In this document: piece by piece, positions 51,288 to 63,486 of the stretch
Layout: each line of letters begins with the position of its first letter
Position numbering within the stretch: position 1 is the first letter of the stretch
Source of the DNA: Dolomedes plantarius
Lineage: Eukaryota > Arthropoda > Arachnida > Araneae > Dolomedidae
Assembly: GCA_907164885.2 (NCBI GenBank)
Contig: OU015492.1
Span: 196,788,460 to 196,852,459, forward strand
DNA length: 64,000 nucleotides
Direction: 5' to 3'
Made by a program: the position numbers and the translations under genes
The notes under the pieces: model-generated
Seen by the model: the letters and a program-made list of their open reading frames with translations, nothing else
Told to the model about the DNA's origin: nothing
The model's database searches: none

Positions 51288-52001
51288 TTAAGGGTACAAG
51301 GAACCTTGAATCTCGAATTTTTTTAAATTTTCACTTTTTAACTCGATATGCAGAATAAGATTGATTAATAATATTTTTTATTGCATTCAAGATCCTCAGA
51401 TTGCAAGATAAGGATTTTTTAGCAGAAAAACGCCTGTTTTTCAAAAAAAATTTAAAAAATGCTAACATTTTTTTTAAATGCTCCATGCGCATTCCATATC
51501 ATTGAAAACCTTAAATATCTTAATGTAAGTTTACCATCTTAATGTAAGTTTACTATGTATTTCTAAACATAATTGTGCATTGCATTTTTTTTTGTATGAA
51601 TCTGAAGTTTTAAATTATATTTAATTATATTTTTTAATTCTGCATGTAATTTTTTACGTTTTTGCATGATTTTACTTTATTTCATGGTCTATAAAATTGA
51701 AAAATATTTGCCTGTTTCAAAGAACATTTCACAGTTTTGTGACAAACACTTTCGATAATAATCCTGAGAAATTCAGGAGAAATTACAAGGAAACGAATAC
51801 GCATGGGACATTTTGAAAATTTCTAGCGTTTTTGAAGAATTATTTGAAAAGCAGGTCCTATTCTTCCACAAAATACATATTTTGGAATTCCATGAGACTT
51901 CAACGTAGCGAAAAAGAATATCAACTATTCCGATTTTGCATGTTGGGGAAAATATTGAAAATTTCAAACGACAGGAGGTTGAATATCCCTTGTCCCCTTA
52001 G
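51288..52001. mobile_element. Palindromic family A element, copy 2
   Basis: The left end is TTAAGGGTACAAGGAACCTT. The right end reverse-complements to aaggggacaagggatattc. The two halves pair imperfectly over more than 200 bp, for example aatgctccatgcgcattcc (near 51479) with gaatacgcatgggacatttt (near 51789). Same termini as 4433-5077. Confidence 0.65.
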
Positions 52002-52266
52002 GTAGTTAGATGGAGTCCACTGTAATGAAAGACTCAGGGATTTCTAGTGCTGGTATTGACTAGCTTATGGGTGATTTAATATATTGGTAAGGAACATGTT
52101 TTTTTAAGGCTTTGTGTACCTAATGAATGTCAGATTTCTAAGGACCATATTTAAGTTCAAGAAGAAATATAGAAAAAGATAACAAGTGTCCATTAGAAAT
52201 AATTTCAAAATTAATTTTACAGGTTTTTTTTTAACAGACAAAAATAACCCAAAATAATTTTACATA

Positions 52267-53245
52267 CAGTGATTTCCGCTTATAAGAATCACGTTTGTTA
52301 TTACTGTTTTTGATTCTTATAAGAGGTTGATTCTTATAGCCGAAATTTAGGTTTCTGGACAGGCAAACACACACCTATATATACATATATTAGAAAATTT
52401 ACCATAAAATACTCTTTAATTTACTTTAATTATCTTTTATTAAAATTATTTTTTATAATTTTAGAAATACAACTTGATTTCTAGACCTGTAAGTAGACAC
52501 ACATGATTATAGTAAGAGATGAAAAAATCCAATATTTGGTACAACATACCTGCGTAACAGTTTAACATTTCAACTACAGGAAGGGTGCAAGAAAAACTTT
52601 TCTAAGGTAGCTTGACGTAATGACGTTTTCAGGAGGTTGTTTATACTTTTTTCAATACCAATAGTCTCAGACCAACTTCTAGCTAAGATTCACCTTCTAG
52701 CTTACGTTTCACGGTTTGATAACGTGCTGAATCTAATAATGTCACGTTTGCCTAAGTGATAGTGGACACTTCGCCGAAGATTTATGTGTTTCATGGTCCA
52801 GGAAGCCGCAACCAGGATTCGGGAGATGGGAAAAAAGAGTCCCTGTCTTTGTCAGTGGAGAAAAGTGAAATTGGATCCGGACGGGTAGGATGCCTCTGGG
52901 TCAAGCTAATAGGACAGTGTTTAGCTAAAGAGTTTAAGGGGAAACTATTATGTTATGTCTAACAAAGAAAGGGATACATTTTACGACTGTATTCCGTCCC
53001 ATCTTATCACTCTTTCTTAAAAAAGAAATAAAGAAAAATTTCGTGCCTTTTGAGGGTTTAAGTGGCTTTTTTGGAAAAATGAAAGGAAAGTGAAGAGTGT
53101 AAACCGATTCTTAAAACCGGTGGATTGAGTCTTTAAAGCGAAAATTTTAACATGGAAATAATACATTTGTTTTTGTTTTCGCGATACTGATTATTATAAA
53201 CGGTTGATTCTTATAACCACTGATCACTAGAAGTGGTGGTTACTG
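52267..53245 (+). mobile_element. pogo/Tigger-type element, another family
   Basis: The left end is TA|CAGTGATTTCCGCTTATAAG. The right end reverse-complements to CAGTAACCACCACTTC. TA lies on both sides. Subterminal gattcttataa motifs occur near both ends. A 68-codon frame (52756-52962) has no recognised domain. Non-autonomous. Confidence 0.65.
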
Positions 53246-53429
53246 TACTTGCAAAATAAACAAATTTCCGCTGTTAGAAACAAAGGTAACTCACCAAACA
53301 TTTTGTCTTAGTAAGTTTCATACTTCCTTCGGAATCACCACAATTAAGAGACTTTCTAACTCAAAATTCAAAAGTTTTGAATAGATGAGATGTAAAAAAT
53401 TGTCTCGTGATTATCATTTAACTAAAATT

Positions 53430-53798
53430 AATTACAAGATAAAAAGAACTTTTTATATACCATGTTTTTAAATTTTCTGTTGAATCATATAAACTTGACA
53501 ACTCTCTATTTTAATAAATACTTCTTAAAAATATTTTGATGAATTATCCCATCAACTTGAAAGAAAATGAAGTTAATTGGATGTTGCGTTTAACTTTTCG
53601 TTCCCGTCCCGGTCGATAGATGGCTGCACCAGTCTACAAAACAAAATTAACTGGAAATAAATTCAATTCTGCTTAAAGATGGCTAAAAGTATTAAGATAA
53701 TGCATTGTCATCGTGTTCTGAGCTATTCTAAAAGTTTCAAATGTCTGGCTAGTCGGGAAGTTAGTTAAAAATTGATTGCAAGATTTGTACTGGACAAA

Positions 53799-53840
<42 letters not shown>

Positions 53841-54092
53841 AACAAACAAACAAGAAAGCGAGTTAATAAAAACATGGTAAAAATGCTTCTAGTCGAAGAT
53901 AACCCAAAATTAATAAATTAGCCTTAAATACATTTTCGTATAAGTGTACAAAAGCAGTTCGTGAAGCAATCACCATAGTAACATTGGAAATGAGATCAAA
54001 AGAATTGTACATGGACCTTATTACTCACAAATTATGTCTCGGACGTACAGACAAACTAACATTCTGATCACCATTCTGGTTTCACATAAAAT
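53430..54092 (-). repeat. Dispersed repeat family B, copy 2 (inverted)
   Basis: The reverse complement is collinear with 3696-4364, from ccagaatggtgatcagaatg through gactggtgcagccatctatc to catggtatataaaaag. A (CA)n tract (about 53800-53836), followed by (caaa)n, has expanded where copy 1 has only gtgtgtgtgtttg. It lacks the roughly 95-bp flanking direct repeat seen around copy 1. Confidence 0.85.
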
Positions 54093-55055
54093 AACAAAAA
54101 TCCTTTTTGTGAAATAATAAGGCTTTGTTTAAACGGTTAGAATTCGCTTTGAAGATACAGAAATCGTTAGTAGTCTAATGCGCCAGAGAAAAGGATATCT
54201 TTTATTCATGTTCAAGTTTTTGATTAGTTTATGTTTTCGGATCACGAGCTTGGAAAAACATAAAATAAGTACCAACTGCATATCTTATTTGTATTCACTA
54301 TACTTACTGATTTGTATACACTGATTTTTGCATTATCATTGTATACTTTTTAATCTAAATTGCTAAAAAAGAATAATCTCTTACAAAATAATTTTGATGT
54401 ACCATACTTTAAGAACGATAAAGACAAAAATAATTTCAGTCCAAAAAAAAAAAAGAGAAGGAAATAATTCTAAATATGACATGGTTTCACCACATAAGCT
54501 TTTGGGACAGACTTTACTTTTTTTTTTACCTATTCTCGGCCACAAAAGCGTTTAGGAGGAATTTAATAGTTTCTGGATTGATATTTAAAAGAGTTTAAAA
54601 TGGACCAACCCAGAAACTTTTATACTCTCCCAAATGATGCACTAAAGAGAAGCAAAGGCTTTTCCAGTAAGAGTAACTGACAGAATAATCAATCTCAATA
54701 CTGTGGCGGTGAAAATGTAATAATTGGGTTGGAGTATTATATAATAAATATAATAATAATGATAATTATGATTTTGAATTCAATGATTGATTAAGATGGG
54801 TCAAGATTGTGGTTAGTACAATGCATTCACTGTGATTCCCAAACGATGGAAACAATTCTGGTTTAATATGACAATTTAATTTATTGAATTATTAAAACAT
54901 ATATGTATGCACTCATAATCAAAATAATCATCACACTTTAAATCGATTTTGCACATTCAATTAATTACTACTTATTCTTCCAATACATATACTTTACACC
55001 CTTAATTAATAATTGTCATCATTCTACTACATGGTGCGCACTATCGTCGTAGATA
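54093..55055. other. AT-rich intergenic, nothing recognised
   Basis: No supported features. Confidence 0.6.
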
Positions 55056-55195
55056 CACTCAAGAGCCAAAACATTATGACCACCCCTACATTTTGCAATG
55101 AATTCGCCTGGATGACGTGAAAGGCACGCGATCAGGTGGAAGTGGTATTTAACTGCTGCTGGAGAGTCTGAAGAATCATTCTTTCACTTACTTCT

Positions 55196-56275
55196 GTGTG
55201 TGATGGAAAAGCTGCGGATCTAAGCGACTTTGATAGAGGGCAGATTGTAATGGCTCGAAGGCTCGGAACACGTATTTCCGAAACTGCACGACTCGTGGGT
55301 TGTTCGCGACCTACAGTTGTTAGTACTTATGCAAAGTGGATGAATGACGGTGAAACCAGCAGTAGACGACATGGTGTTGGATGTCCACACGCTATCAAAG
55401 AAAAAGGTCGTCGGAGACTGTCTCGCATGGTGAAGCAAAACCGGAGCCAGACAGTGGCTCAGCTGACAGCCCAATACAATGCAGGGTCAAGTAGAATAGT
55501 ATCGCAGCACACTGTTCAGCGGACACTGTTGGATATGGGGCTACGCAGCAAACGTCCCACTCGTGTGCCTTTGCTGACCAAGCGTCATCACCAACTACGC
55601 CTGCGCTGGGCCCGGGAACATCGCGACTGGTCCATGGATCAGTGGGAGAGAGTTGCCTGGTCAGATGAATCACGGTTTGTCATTCATCATGCCGATGGCC
55701 GTGTCAGGATACGCCGTCTTCCAGGCGAACTGTTGCTCCCTCAATGTACAGTAGATCATACACAGGCCGGTGGTGGCGGTATTATACTTTGGGGACGTTC
55801 TCTTGGGCGTCTCTGGGACCCATGGTTGTGGTAGAGCAGACCATAAATGCTACAGGGTATCTGAACATCATTGCGGACCAGTTGCACCATTACATGGCCT
55901 CTGTTTTTCCAGCTGGAAATGGAATGTTCCAACAGGACAACGCCCCGTGTCACAAGGCTAAAATTGTGTTGGAGTGGTTCCAGGAACATGATGCTGAATT
56001 CCAGTTAATGTCCTGGCCGCCTAACTCACCGGATCTCAATCCGATAGAACACATTTGGGATGTCATGGGACGGCAGATCCCATGACATCCCAAATGTTTC
56101 TCTCATCTTTTACTCAGAGTTCAAATACCACCAATTCGCAATATCTCGGATTTGCGTGACCGTTGCTTAAACATCTGGTACAATCTGTCTCCGGCCATCT
56201 ACCAAGGACTTGTGGCATCCATGCCAAGGCAGGTTGAAGCTGTGTTGCGCGCCAAAGGTGGGCCAACTCATTATT
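55196..56275 (+). pseudogene. Tc1-like transposase, three lesions
   Basis: The paired HTH is clear ([31 protein letters not shown], later [17 protein letters not shown]). [14 protein letters not shown] carries the first catalytic Asp, FQQDNAPCHKA the second, and SPDLNPIEHIWDVMGRQ the third acidic residue (Glu). The protein ends SMPRQVEAVL...GGPTHY. The lesions are: (1) the only nearby ATG (55203) is out of frame by one base, so the open frame lacks an ATG start; (2) a frameshift near 55793 after ILWG; (3) an insertion of about 40 bp after MGRQ at 56077 that contains an inverted copy of the preceding 20 nt. All three catalytic residues are present, so the lesions look recent. Confidence 0.9.
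56051..56097. repeat. Perfect 20-bp hairpin within the transposase
   Basis: Positions 56051-56070 (acatttgggatgtcatggga) are the exact reverse complement of 56078-56097, with a 7-nt loop (cggcaga). The left arm is native coding sequence for IWDVMG; the right arm is extra. Confidence 0.95.
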
Positions 56276-56310
56276 GACAGGTGGTCATAATGTTTTGGCT
56301 CTTGAGTGTA

Positions 56311-57800
56311 TATTTGATCAATATTTAGCGTTATTTCAAATCTATAAATATCCGCTTAATCATTAATTAGGGCAAGGTAGCATGGCTTACGACAAATTGG
56401 GAAATAACAGACAATACCTCCGTTTGATGATGCGTAGGGCACTGTTGGACATCATACCTCTGGCAGTAGCATCTTAAACATCTCAAGGGTGGGATCGTAG
56501 GGCTTAGTTAATCACTGGGGCCTTATCTCGGTTGACACTCAATTCCTTTCATCGATCTCTTCTACTTTAAATGGCACTTTCATCTCTCATCTCCGATCTT
56601 TAATCGTATTTAACATCTCCAGTATGGGACTGCAGGGCTTAAGTTGTTTGCTGGGGCTTCGTTTTCAGTTGACGCTTTACTATTTTCATCAATATATGTA
56701 AAGTCAGACTCATTTCAACAGCCGTCCTTCGCTATCCGAACTGTCTGACCAACTTCGCTTAATTCGTTTCATGTAACAACACCAGCCTCATTCCATGTCT
56801 ATCAACGGTCAAATCATTTCTACCTCTCTATATCAACAGACTCCTTCTCTCCTTATTCCATCTCTATCAACCGTCAAATCACTTCAGTCTATCTGTCTGT
56901 GCAGCCTCTTTCTCTCATCTTTTACTCAAAATTTCTTCCCTTACTTAATTTTTTGTTCCGCCCACTCTGAAATTTCATTGGTGTCTCCAGTCCCTTTTTA
57001 CAACATCCACACACCATCATTCGCTTGGGTTTTTAATTATAACTTCTTTGGTGACCATTCGTAGTTAAGGGGCGTATCTATCTTCCTAACCCCTTATTTC
57101 ATCGTTCCCACGGATTACTACTCTCCTCTTCTTGTGAGGTCCACTTTCATGACCCTCAATAAATTCTGCCTCCCTGACTTGCAACACTTTTATATCTCCC
57201 TTTTATTTTCTTCCCTCATCTCTGCCTCTTTACTCCCTTTCCAGCGATTCGTTTATTGCTTAAAATTGCTCTTCACTATTATTTACCATCATATCTTCCA
57301 ATTAACTTGCCTTCTATACCTATTTCTTTGTGCGCTTTCACGATGTCGCGAAACTCTGCGACAAATATCATGTAGAGGGTCAAGCTTTTTAACTCACTAA
57401 GTCATAAACCTCGACAATAACAAAAACTTATAACAGAAAATTACGTTATTTTATGATGCTGCAATGTAAATTAGGGTTTTCAATTTTCAAATCATCAGTA
57501 GTAAGCGTTTTTCTTAAAAATGTCAAATTAATCATCATAACAGAGAAAATCTAGGGCATTAATTAATTTCTTTTAAAAGATTAATGTAGAATTGGGGATT
57601 TTAAGCTAAGTTTAAACATCATTAGGTATAAAATGCTTTACTAAACTCTTTCGAGATCTTGCATTTGAAAATATAAGATCAGAAATATACGGATAAAAAG
57701 TTTTCTGTGTTTCCATATTGCTATTCAGTGTTCATCAAAGTCAGGTAATCTAACATATACATCTGTTGAGTACCCAGGAGGCATGGAGCAAAGTCCTGTC
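56311..57800. other. Pyrimidine-rich intergenic with diverged direct repeats
   Basis: The plus strand is markedly rich in C and T from about 56540 to 57330. A diverged direct repeat of about 134 bp starts near 56474 and 56609 (acatctc, gggct, tggggc, ttgac landmarks). ctatcaac-gtcaaatca also occurs twice (about 56797, 56867). Frames at 56795-57064 and 57134-57400 are Ser/Leu/Phe-rich, as pyrimidine-rich DNA always reads, with no domain recognised. Confidence 0.45.
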
Positions 57801-57804
57801 TTGA

Positions 57805-57987
57805 CTATGAGATACTTAGCATGGCATAGCTGAGAAGTGACCAACTTGGGCTGTTGACTAACATGGTCCAGTTACCGGCATCTTGACTGAACACTTTGTC
57901 GATCACTCCTTGAATAAAAATGGTGAAATTTCGATCTTGAACTCGTTTCCTTCTAACTATTATGCCATGCTGAGGAGACAACAGCAA
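57805..57987 (-). other. Open minus-strand frame, unrecognised
   Basis: A 60-codon frame with balanced composition (IQGVIDKVFSQDAGNWTML) in a less AT-rich patch that is interrupted just upstream by the Harbinger-type element. It may be a fragment of an older coding region or element. No family recognised. Confidence 0.2.
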
Positions 57988-58344
57988 AAGTCGAATCCTA
58001 TCTTAGGCTCAGTGCACACGAGCGATCCGGTGCCGTTGCGAATTCGCACCGGTTCCGCACTCTTCAATTCACAGGAGAGGCGAATCCGTTGTGGTTTTGG
58101 CTGTTCCGTGACATTTACGTCACAGATCAGCCATTTAGGCTCGGTGCACACGAGCGATCCAGTGTCGTTGAGGTACCGCAGTTGCGATCAGGAGTACCTA
58201 GAGTTAAACTAACCGACTCACACTGACGTAGGCTGCGAATTCGCAACGACCGGTTTTATCCCCTCGTGTACTTCTTGATCGCATGAACGACAACGGCTTA
58301 GCAGTAACTTCATTTCAACTGTGCAATTCAGACGGACGACATTT

Positions 58345-58560
58345 TACCGCAACAAAATTGCTGAAAGTGTAGACACAGAACTTTTAATAGAGGAAGTTAA
58401 AAAGTTCAGTGAATTGTGGGATATTAAAAGTGAAAAGTACCACGACAAAAATCTTAAAGGAGTGCGTGGCTGAATTTGCATCAGTTTGTATCCAGATTTC
58501 GAAGAAAAAAACACAAAAAGAAAAAGAAGAAATTCTTAAGTGCAGTTATAAAATTATTGT
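58345..58560 (+). pseudogene. MADF-domain remnant (Harbinger accessory protein)
   Basis: Translation gives ELLIEEVKKFSELWDIKSEK then YHDKNLKG, a recognisable MADF N-terminus (E-L-I..V...P.LWD...YHD...). A frameshift or stop follows where the conserved W-x-E-I is expected (out-of-frame CGTGGCTGA), then ICISLYPDFEEKN. PIF/Harbinger elements carry a Myb/MADF-type DNA-binding partner for the nuclease, so this fits the enclosing TIRs. The rest of the protein is missing. Confidence 0.6.
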
Positions 58561-58564
58561 TTTC

Positions 58565-58900
58565 AATTTAAAAAGTAATAAAACAATATCAATTTTAATA
58601 AAAACATATTTCAGATAAATTTGCATTAGTAATATTTAAGTGTCGTATTGATTTTTGATGTTTTCTCAAATGTAATTAAATAAAAATAGCAGAGCATAGC
58701 AGTAAATACCTTAATTAAAAATTAAACATAAATCTAAACAATATGCTAAAAAGCAAAAATTAAACATATATTTCGATTTATTAAACTTTTATTATTTTTT
58801 TATTAGTAACGAACTTCTCATTTCAATTTAGGAAATAATAAAACAATATCAATTTTAATAAAAATGTATTTCACATAAATTTACATCAGTCGTATTCTGG
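58565..58900. repeat. Direct repeat inside the Harbinger-type element
   Basis: The segments at about 58567-58645 and 58827-58905 share aataaaacaatatcaatttt and a tatttca-ataaattt continuation, about 260 bp apart. Confidence 0.8.
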
Positions 58901-59642
58901 CGTTGAATTATTTTTTTAATCCATTTTTTTCTAAAATCACTTTAGATTAAAATAATAGAGCATATTATATATAGAGTAAATTTGATATTTAAAATTTAAA
59001 CACAACACCAAACAATTAAAATTTGATTCAGTAAAAAGCAAAATTTAAGTATTATTCCAGTTATTAAATTTTTACATATTTTTTGTTATATTTTTAAATA
59101 TAACAACAATTTTTCCAGTTGACACTTTTTTCATTCGCATTTTTTGTTAAATTCATTCATTTTGCCATGGCAGTTTTCCAAAATCGCTAATGAAGTAGTC
59201 AACCCATGTATTTCTTATCTGATTTAAGTTGATCCCTCTTTGATTAGATCCTTGATTTTACACACTGTTTGGTAAGTTTGCACTGTTTCATGCGGAAGTA
59301 ATTAAAAAACTTTCATTCATCAATACACAAGTCATCATATAACAAAGAAAATGTCCCTTTTAATAATCATGAACTCACCAGAGTTTGGACCCAATAACTT
59401 CTTTTCCTGTATTTAAAGATACTTATAAACTAAGTAAGAAAACACAACTCATTTTCTCCAGTACACTTCAAACTCCATAGCTTGACTCCTACTGTTTAAA
59501 TTCCCTCATTTAAAGGGTTGATCTGTGACGTAAACTTCACGGAACTGCCAAAACCGCAACGGATTCGCCTCTCGTGTGAATTGAAGGCTGCGGCACCGGT
59601 GCGAATTCGCAACGACACCGGATCGCGCGTGTGCACCGAGCC

Positions 59643-60526
59643 TCACAGTTACAGTGAAGATACAGTGAAGATATATTCATTTGCATAAGTGACCCCTGCA
59701 TAGATCGCACTCAAAATAAGTTGCGTGTAAGTTTATGCTAAGGTTGTTTGCAAAAATTCGTATAAATAGAAATTACACCGTGAAATCTTTCATAATGCCA
59801 TTAACTGATGCATAATTATACTGTTTAGAGCAATTATTCCTCTGTGAGCCACGGATGACGCACGCATTGTAGTGATTTAATCCAGAAGTAATAGCACAGT
59901 TACTGTATATCATATATCAATTGTTTTTTTATATTTCATTTGTCGTTTCCTATTGTTTATATGTCGACAGTCACGTTATCCTACCACATAAGGTATAAGT
60001 AACAAATAAAACGGGAAAAAATTCATTAATCATATAACTCCAAAATACAAAATAAAATTTTAGATTAATTGTCTGTGCAACACATGAATATAGAATTATA
60101 TATGGTAGCCAACGAGGGATAAGTGCAATAAGAGTAATGAAATACCATAACGGATGTCCAGATAAAACTAATATTTTTTACCCGGCTTCAATAAAAAAAC
60201 ATCGCTCTCTGACCTTCAAAATTTACATCATTTGTTTTAACATCGCATATTATACATCCCTTCTTTCTACTTATCATTTTTGCTGTCAAATAAATAATTA
60301 TAACTTGCATTTTATAGACTTTTGCAACAAATATAATAACGTATCCATGGATGACTCGCGAGGCCCGAGTGTAAAGTCACGTGAAGATCGCGCCCCATTC
60401 ATTGTGTTAAAAAATAATCTTCCTTTCTTTATTGACACCAAAAGGGGACCAATCAAGCTTCAATAATTTTCTCGCAGTCAAATGTTTGAAGGATTACTTA
60501 TGAACAGACATACGTATATATATAGA
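59643..60526. other. Intergenic, no supported gene
   Basis: A 109-codon frame (60137-60466, plus) has no recognised domain; its last third is less AT-rich (VSMDDSRGPSVKSREDRAPF). Not enough to call a gene. Confidence 0.4.
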
Positions 60527-61188
60527 CTAGCTGAAAACCCGCGCTTCGCTGCGGAGTACATTCAAATTAAATACAACGGTCAATGTATGCAATTAATGCC
60601 AAATATATATATATATATATATATTTCGAATAAATACGACAATCAATATATACAATTGATGTAGAAAAAATATATATATTTCTAAAAAAAATCGTAAGGG
60701 ACATTTTTATAGAAAAATAGTGTCCAATCGTCTGCCGCATTAGCAAGAAAAAAAATTATTTTGTCTATTTAGTTGTTATGCACGTGACGATAAATTTATT
60801 TAAAGTACCAGAAAAAGAAATCACGTGATCAGCATTTAATAAATTAAATTCAAAAAATGAATCTTTAAAAATTCACCAAAAATCAGGAAATGGAGGTAAA
60901 GATTCGAAAAAAAAATTCATTTTAAAGGAATTTTTATGATCTTTCTCGTGATATAAATTTTATAACCCTCAGATTATTATTTTAAATGCAAACTTAAAAA
61001 AAGTTACAAAAACAGCTTAAAAATTAAATTTTAAAAAATCTAAGAAGAATTTTTCAAAAATCTTTCTTAGTGCACCCCTACACTATAAGAAGAATCGCCA
61101 TGCAAAATTTCAGCCCTTTAGGTCCGGCGGTTTGGTCTGTGCGTTGTATGTCAGTGAGTCAGTTACGGAACTGTTTTATATATATTGA
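60527..61188 (-). mobile_element. Non-autonomous Helitron, family 1, copy 3 (inverted)
   Basis: On the minus strand it starts TCAATATATATAAAACAG at 61188 and ends AGCGCGGGTTTTCAGCTAG at 60527. Collinear with 8851-9542. No coding capacity. Confidence 0.88.
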
Positions 61189-61755
61189 TTTGCAGACATA
61201 CACCACAAGCACACTTTTTTAAAAATCAAAGTGTATGAATATGTGTAGGGGAAACAAGGAGATATGCCCAACTCTCACCGTCAACACAATATAAATACTA
61301 GAAGATTAAATGTTAAATTATTTGGAAACGAATTTTTATAAAGATGAAATTACTAGGCGAAAGAACCAACACAAAAGTGAAATAAATTTCATATAGGGCA
61401 AATGAATTTACAGCAATAAAAAATAATTATACATTGTTGGGTATTTCCATAACAAATTTAAGTTCTGTGTTGATACACAGAACTTAACTTGCTTTACATA
61501 GAGGCTTCATGATAACAATTCATTATCCCATAAAATAACATCTAATCTGGTTCTTTATGTATTTCCTTCTGAACATATTCATGTGAATTAAATTACGAAC
61601 AGTAGGATCGTATATTAAATGATGTTGTTTATGGAATTAAAATGTCGCTTTACGACTAATTCATAATTTTCTCTTAAAGTGGCAGACACTTGCCTTGACG
61701 ACTTTCTCCTGAAATTTTGTTATATATATGGAGGATATATAAGAACGTCCAAGCT
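61189..61755. other. AT-rich intergenic with a perfect hairpin
   Basis: Positions 61458-61470 and 61475-61487 form a perfect 13-bp stem (ttaagttctgtgt) with a 4-nt loop. Nothing else recognised. Confidence 0.6.
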
Positions 61756-61830
61756 TTAGCGGGGATTCGAACCCAGGCCCCCTCCGTTTAGTCTCATGAT
61801 GTTAACTCCCTATACAATGTGGCCCCTATA
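61756..61830 (-). other. tRNA-like sequence (tRNA pseudogene or SINE head)
   Basis: The minus strand reads ggccacattgtatagggag, then, about 40 nt on, GGGTTCGAATCCCC, a perfect B box in a T-loop setting. The anticodon region does not fold into a clean tRNA by eye and no clear acceptor pairing is seen. Confidence 0.45.
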
Positions 61831-63486
61831 CGGCCTAAAAAATAAAATGCATTTTAAAAGTGCGCAATTCCAGTAATAAAAAATATACAGATATTGTTTC
61901 CTTTGAAAAATGGGAACAAAAATTTTTTTCTTTCGGTTTTAGGCACATACCCTGATTACCCCTCTTTAAGAGCATTATAAAAACAGAGCCCCCCCCTCCC
62001 CCCCAAAAAAACTCTACATAATAGATTTAATTACGAAAGTGTTAGCTTATGCTACGTTACCACATATCCCTCTTGGGAATAAAGTGTGAATTCGCGTGAT
62101 CAAGTTAAAACTTTTAAGCTCGAAAAATATCTACGCCAGTTTATTTAAGGAAAAGTAACATAAATGCAACGAACGAAAATAAGCATAGAAAAACATTGTA
62201 TTGAAATAATTAGTCATGCAAATGCAAATTGCCTTACAACTTCTCTTTCATAAATGTTTCCTTTTTACTCGTAAAAAGAACAATCCAAAATCTTTCCCCT
62301 GACGTTTCATTAACGCAAAATATTGCACAGAATTCGTGATGTTCAATTTGAATGAATGTCAGGATGGGGTAAAGAAAGCACGTCCAATACTATGGTTTTA
62401 CCTTTAAAGACGCTATTATGAAAGAATTAATGAATTTGTTGGAAGAAAAAAGGTCCCTTGTTGCAGAAAAATTATATTTTGAACAATGCATGAGTGTATT
62501 TTGTAGCAAAGGATTTACTCCTGTGTGGACAACTAGTAATTGGAAACAAGGAAATATTCTGATTTGAAAAGAAGTTATTTGAAGTCAAAGAGTTACACTA
62601 AAGATATTTCTGTATTCTTTCATTTGTTGTAGAATATTTGAGGGGTTTTTTTCTTTTAAGAATACAAACAAATTAGAAATACATCGGAAGAATATCTAAA
62701 CTTAAATTCAAGGCTAAAGATAGGTAGACACGCTCTCCTTTTAGAAAAGTAAAGAGATTTAAATAGGGAATTACTCATTAGCCAATAATTCAAGAAACCA
62801 AGAAGTTTTATAATTGTATGACCATTTTTTTCCTTTCTAACATGCAATCGTTCTGATAATCTTGGAATACTCGAATATTTAAGGGTATAGAAAATTAGAA
62901 CAGTCTGATTTGTCGCCTTTAAATTAAATCAGTCGCGAAGTTTAGTAGGAGGGTTTTTGTACTTCTGCCCTGATAAAAGATCCTAACTCAAACTTTTTTC
63001 TAAATGCTTTTTTATAGCGTTCTCGAATCGGCCTAATAAAGGGCAGCTTTTTATATCATTAGAAAGCCCTAAATCCAATTCAGTGATGAGTTATACTGAA
63101 ATTTTCGAGGCCGTAACAACTTTTCGAAAAAGTGTATTACAGCAGCAAACTTTAAAATAAAAAGCCCTAAATCCAGTTTTTCTAAAAAAAATTCAAATTA
63201 AATTATATGAACATTGACATTAAGTTGTGTACATTAAAACAGAAATTTTTACACATCAAAAGTCTTTTAAAGAATCAAAACTTTGATGCAGGTGAAGAAA
63301 TTTTTTCCCGTATATCCTGTAAAATTTTGTTCTTTGAAGATAGGGCTTTCAATGTTATGGAGGCAGACTTGGATTTTGCAGTATAGTTCCCAAATCTGTC
63401 CATTGTCACATACTCTATCAAGCCCAAATGCTGAAGAAATGTTGTCATCAATTACAAACTCTTAGCAAAGCTTAAATACATTAATA
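61831..63486. other. AT-rich intergenic, nothing recognised
   Basis: Short low-complexity runs (poly-C near 61990) and an aaagccctaaatcca repeat (63064 and 63160). No supported gene. Confidence 0.55.

Larger units (their letters stand above)
55056..56308 (+). mobile_element. Tc1-like element, nearly full length
   Basis: Both ends carry the same 29-bp TIR, starting CACTCAAGAGCCAAAACATT, with TA on each side (55054-55055 and 56309-56310). The 1253-bp length is normal for Tc1. The transposase on the plus strand is damaged at three places. Confidence 0.95.
58006..59642 (+). mobile_element. PIF/Harbinger-type element with long TIRs
   Basis: The left end is GGCTCAGTGCACACGAGCGA. The right end reverse-complements to GGCTCGGTGCACACGCGCGA. 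The inverted match runs about 130 bp to cacagatca. The flanking trinucleotides are tta and tca, a mutated TWA-type target. Immediately inside the left TIR, at 58138-58272, is a short inverted pair made from the same TIR sequence. A MADF remnant supports the superfamily. No nuclease frame was found. Confidence 0.7.

Noticed and set aside
55220..55989. Minus-strand and other-frame reading frames across the Tc1 element
   Set aside because: Shadows of the transposase, whose motifs are clear in the plus-strand frames.
61756..61830. Functional tRNA gene
   Set aside because: A perfect B box but no convincing acceptor stem or anticodon arm by eye; called tRNA-like instead.
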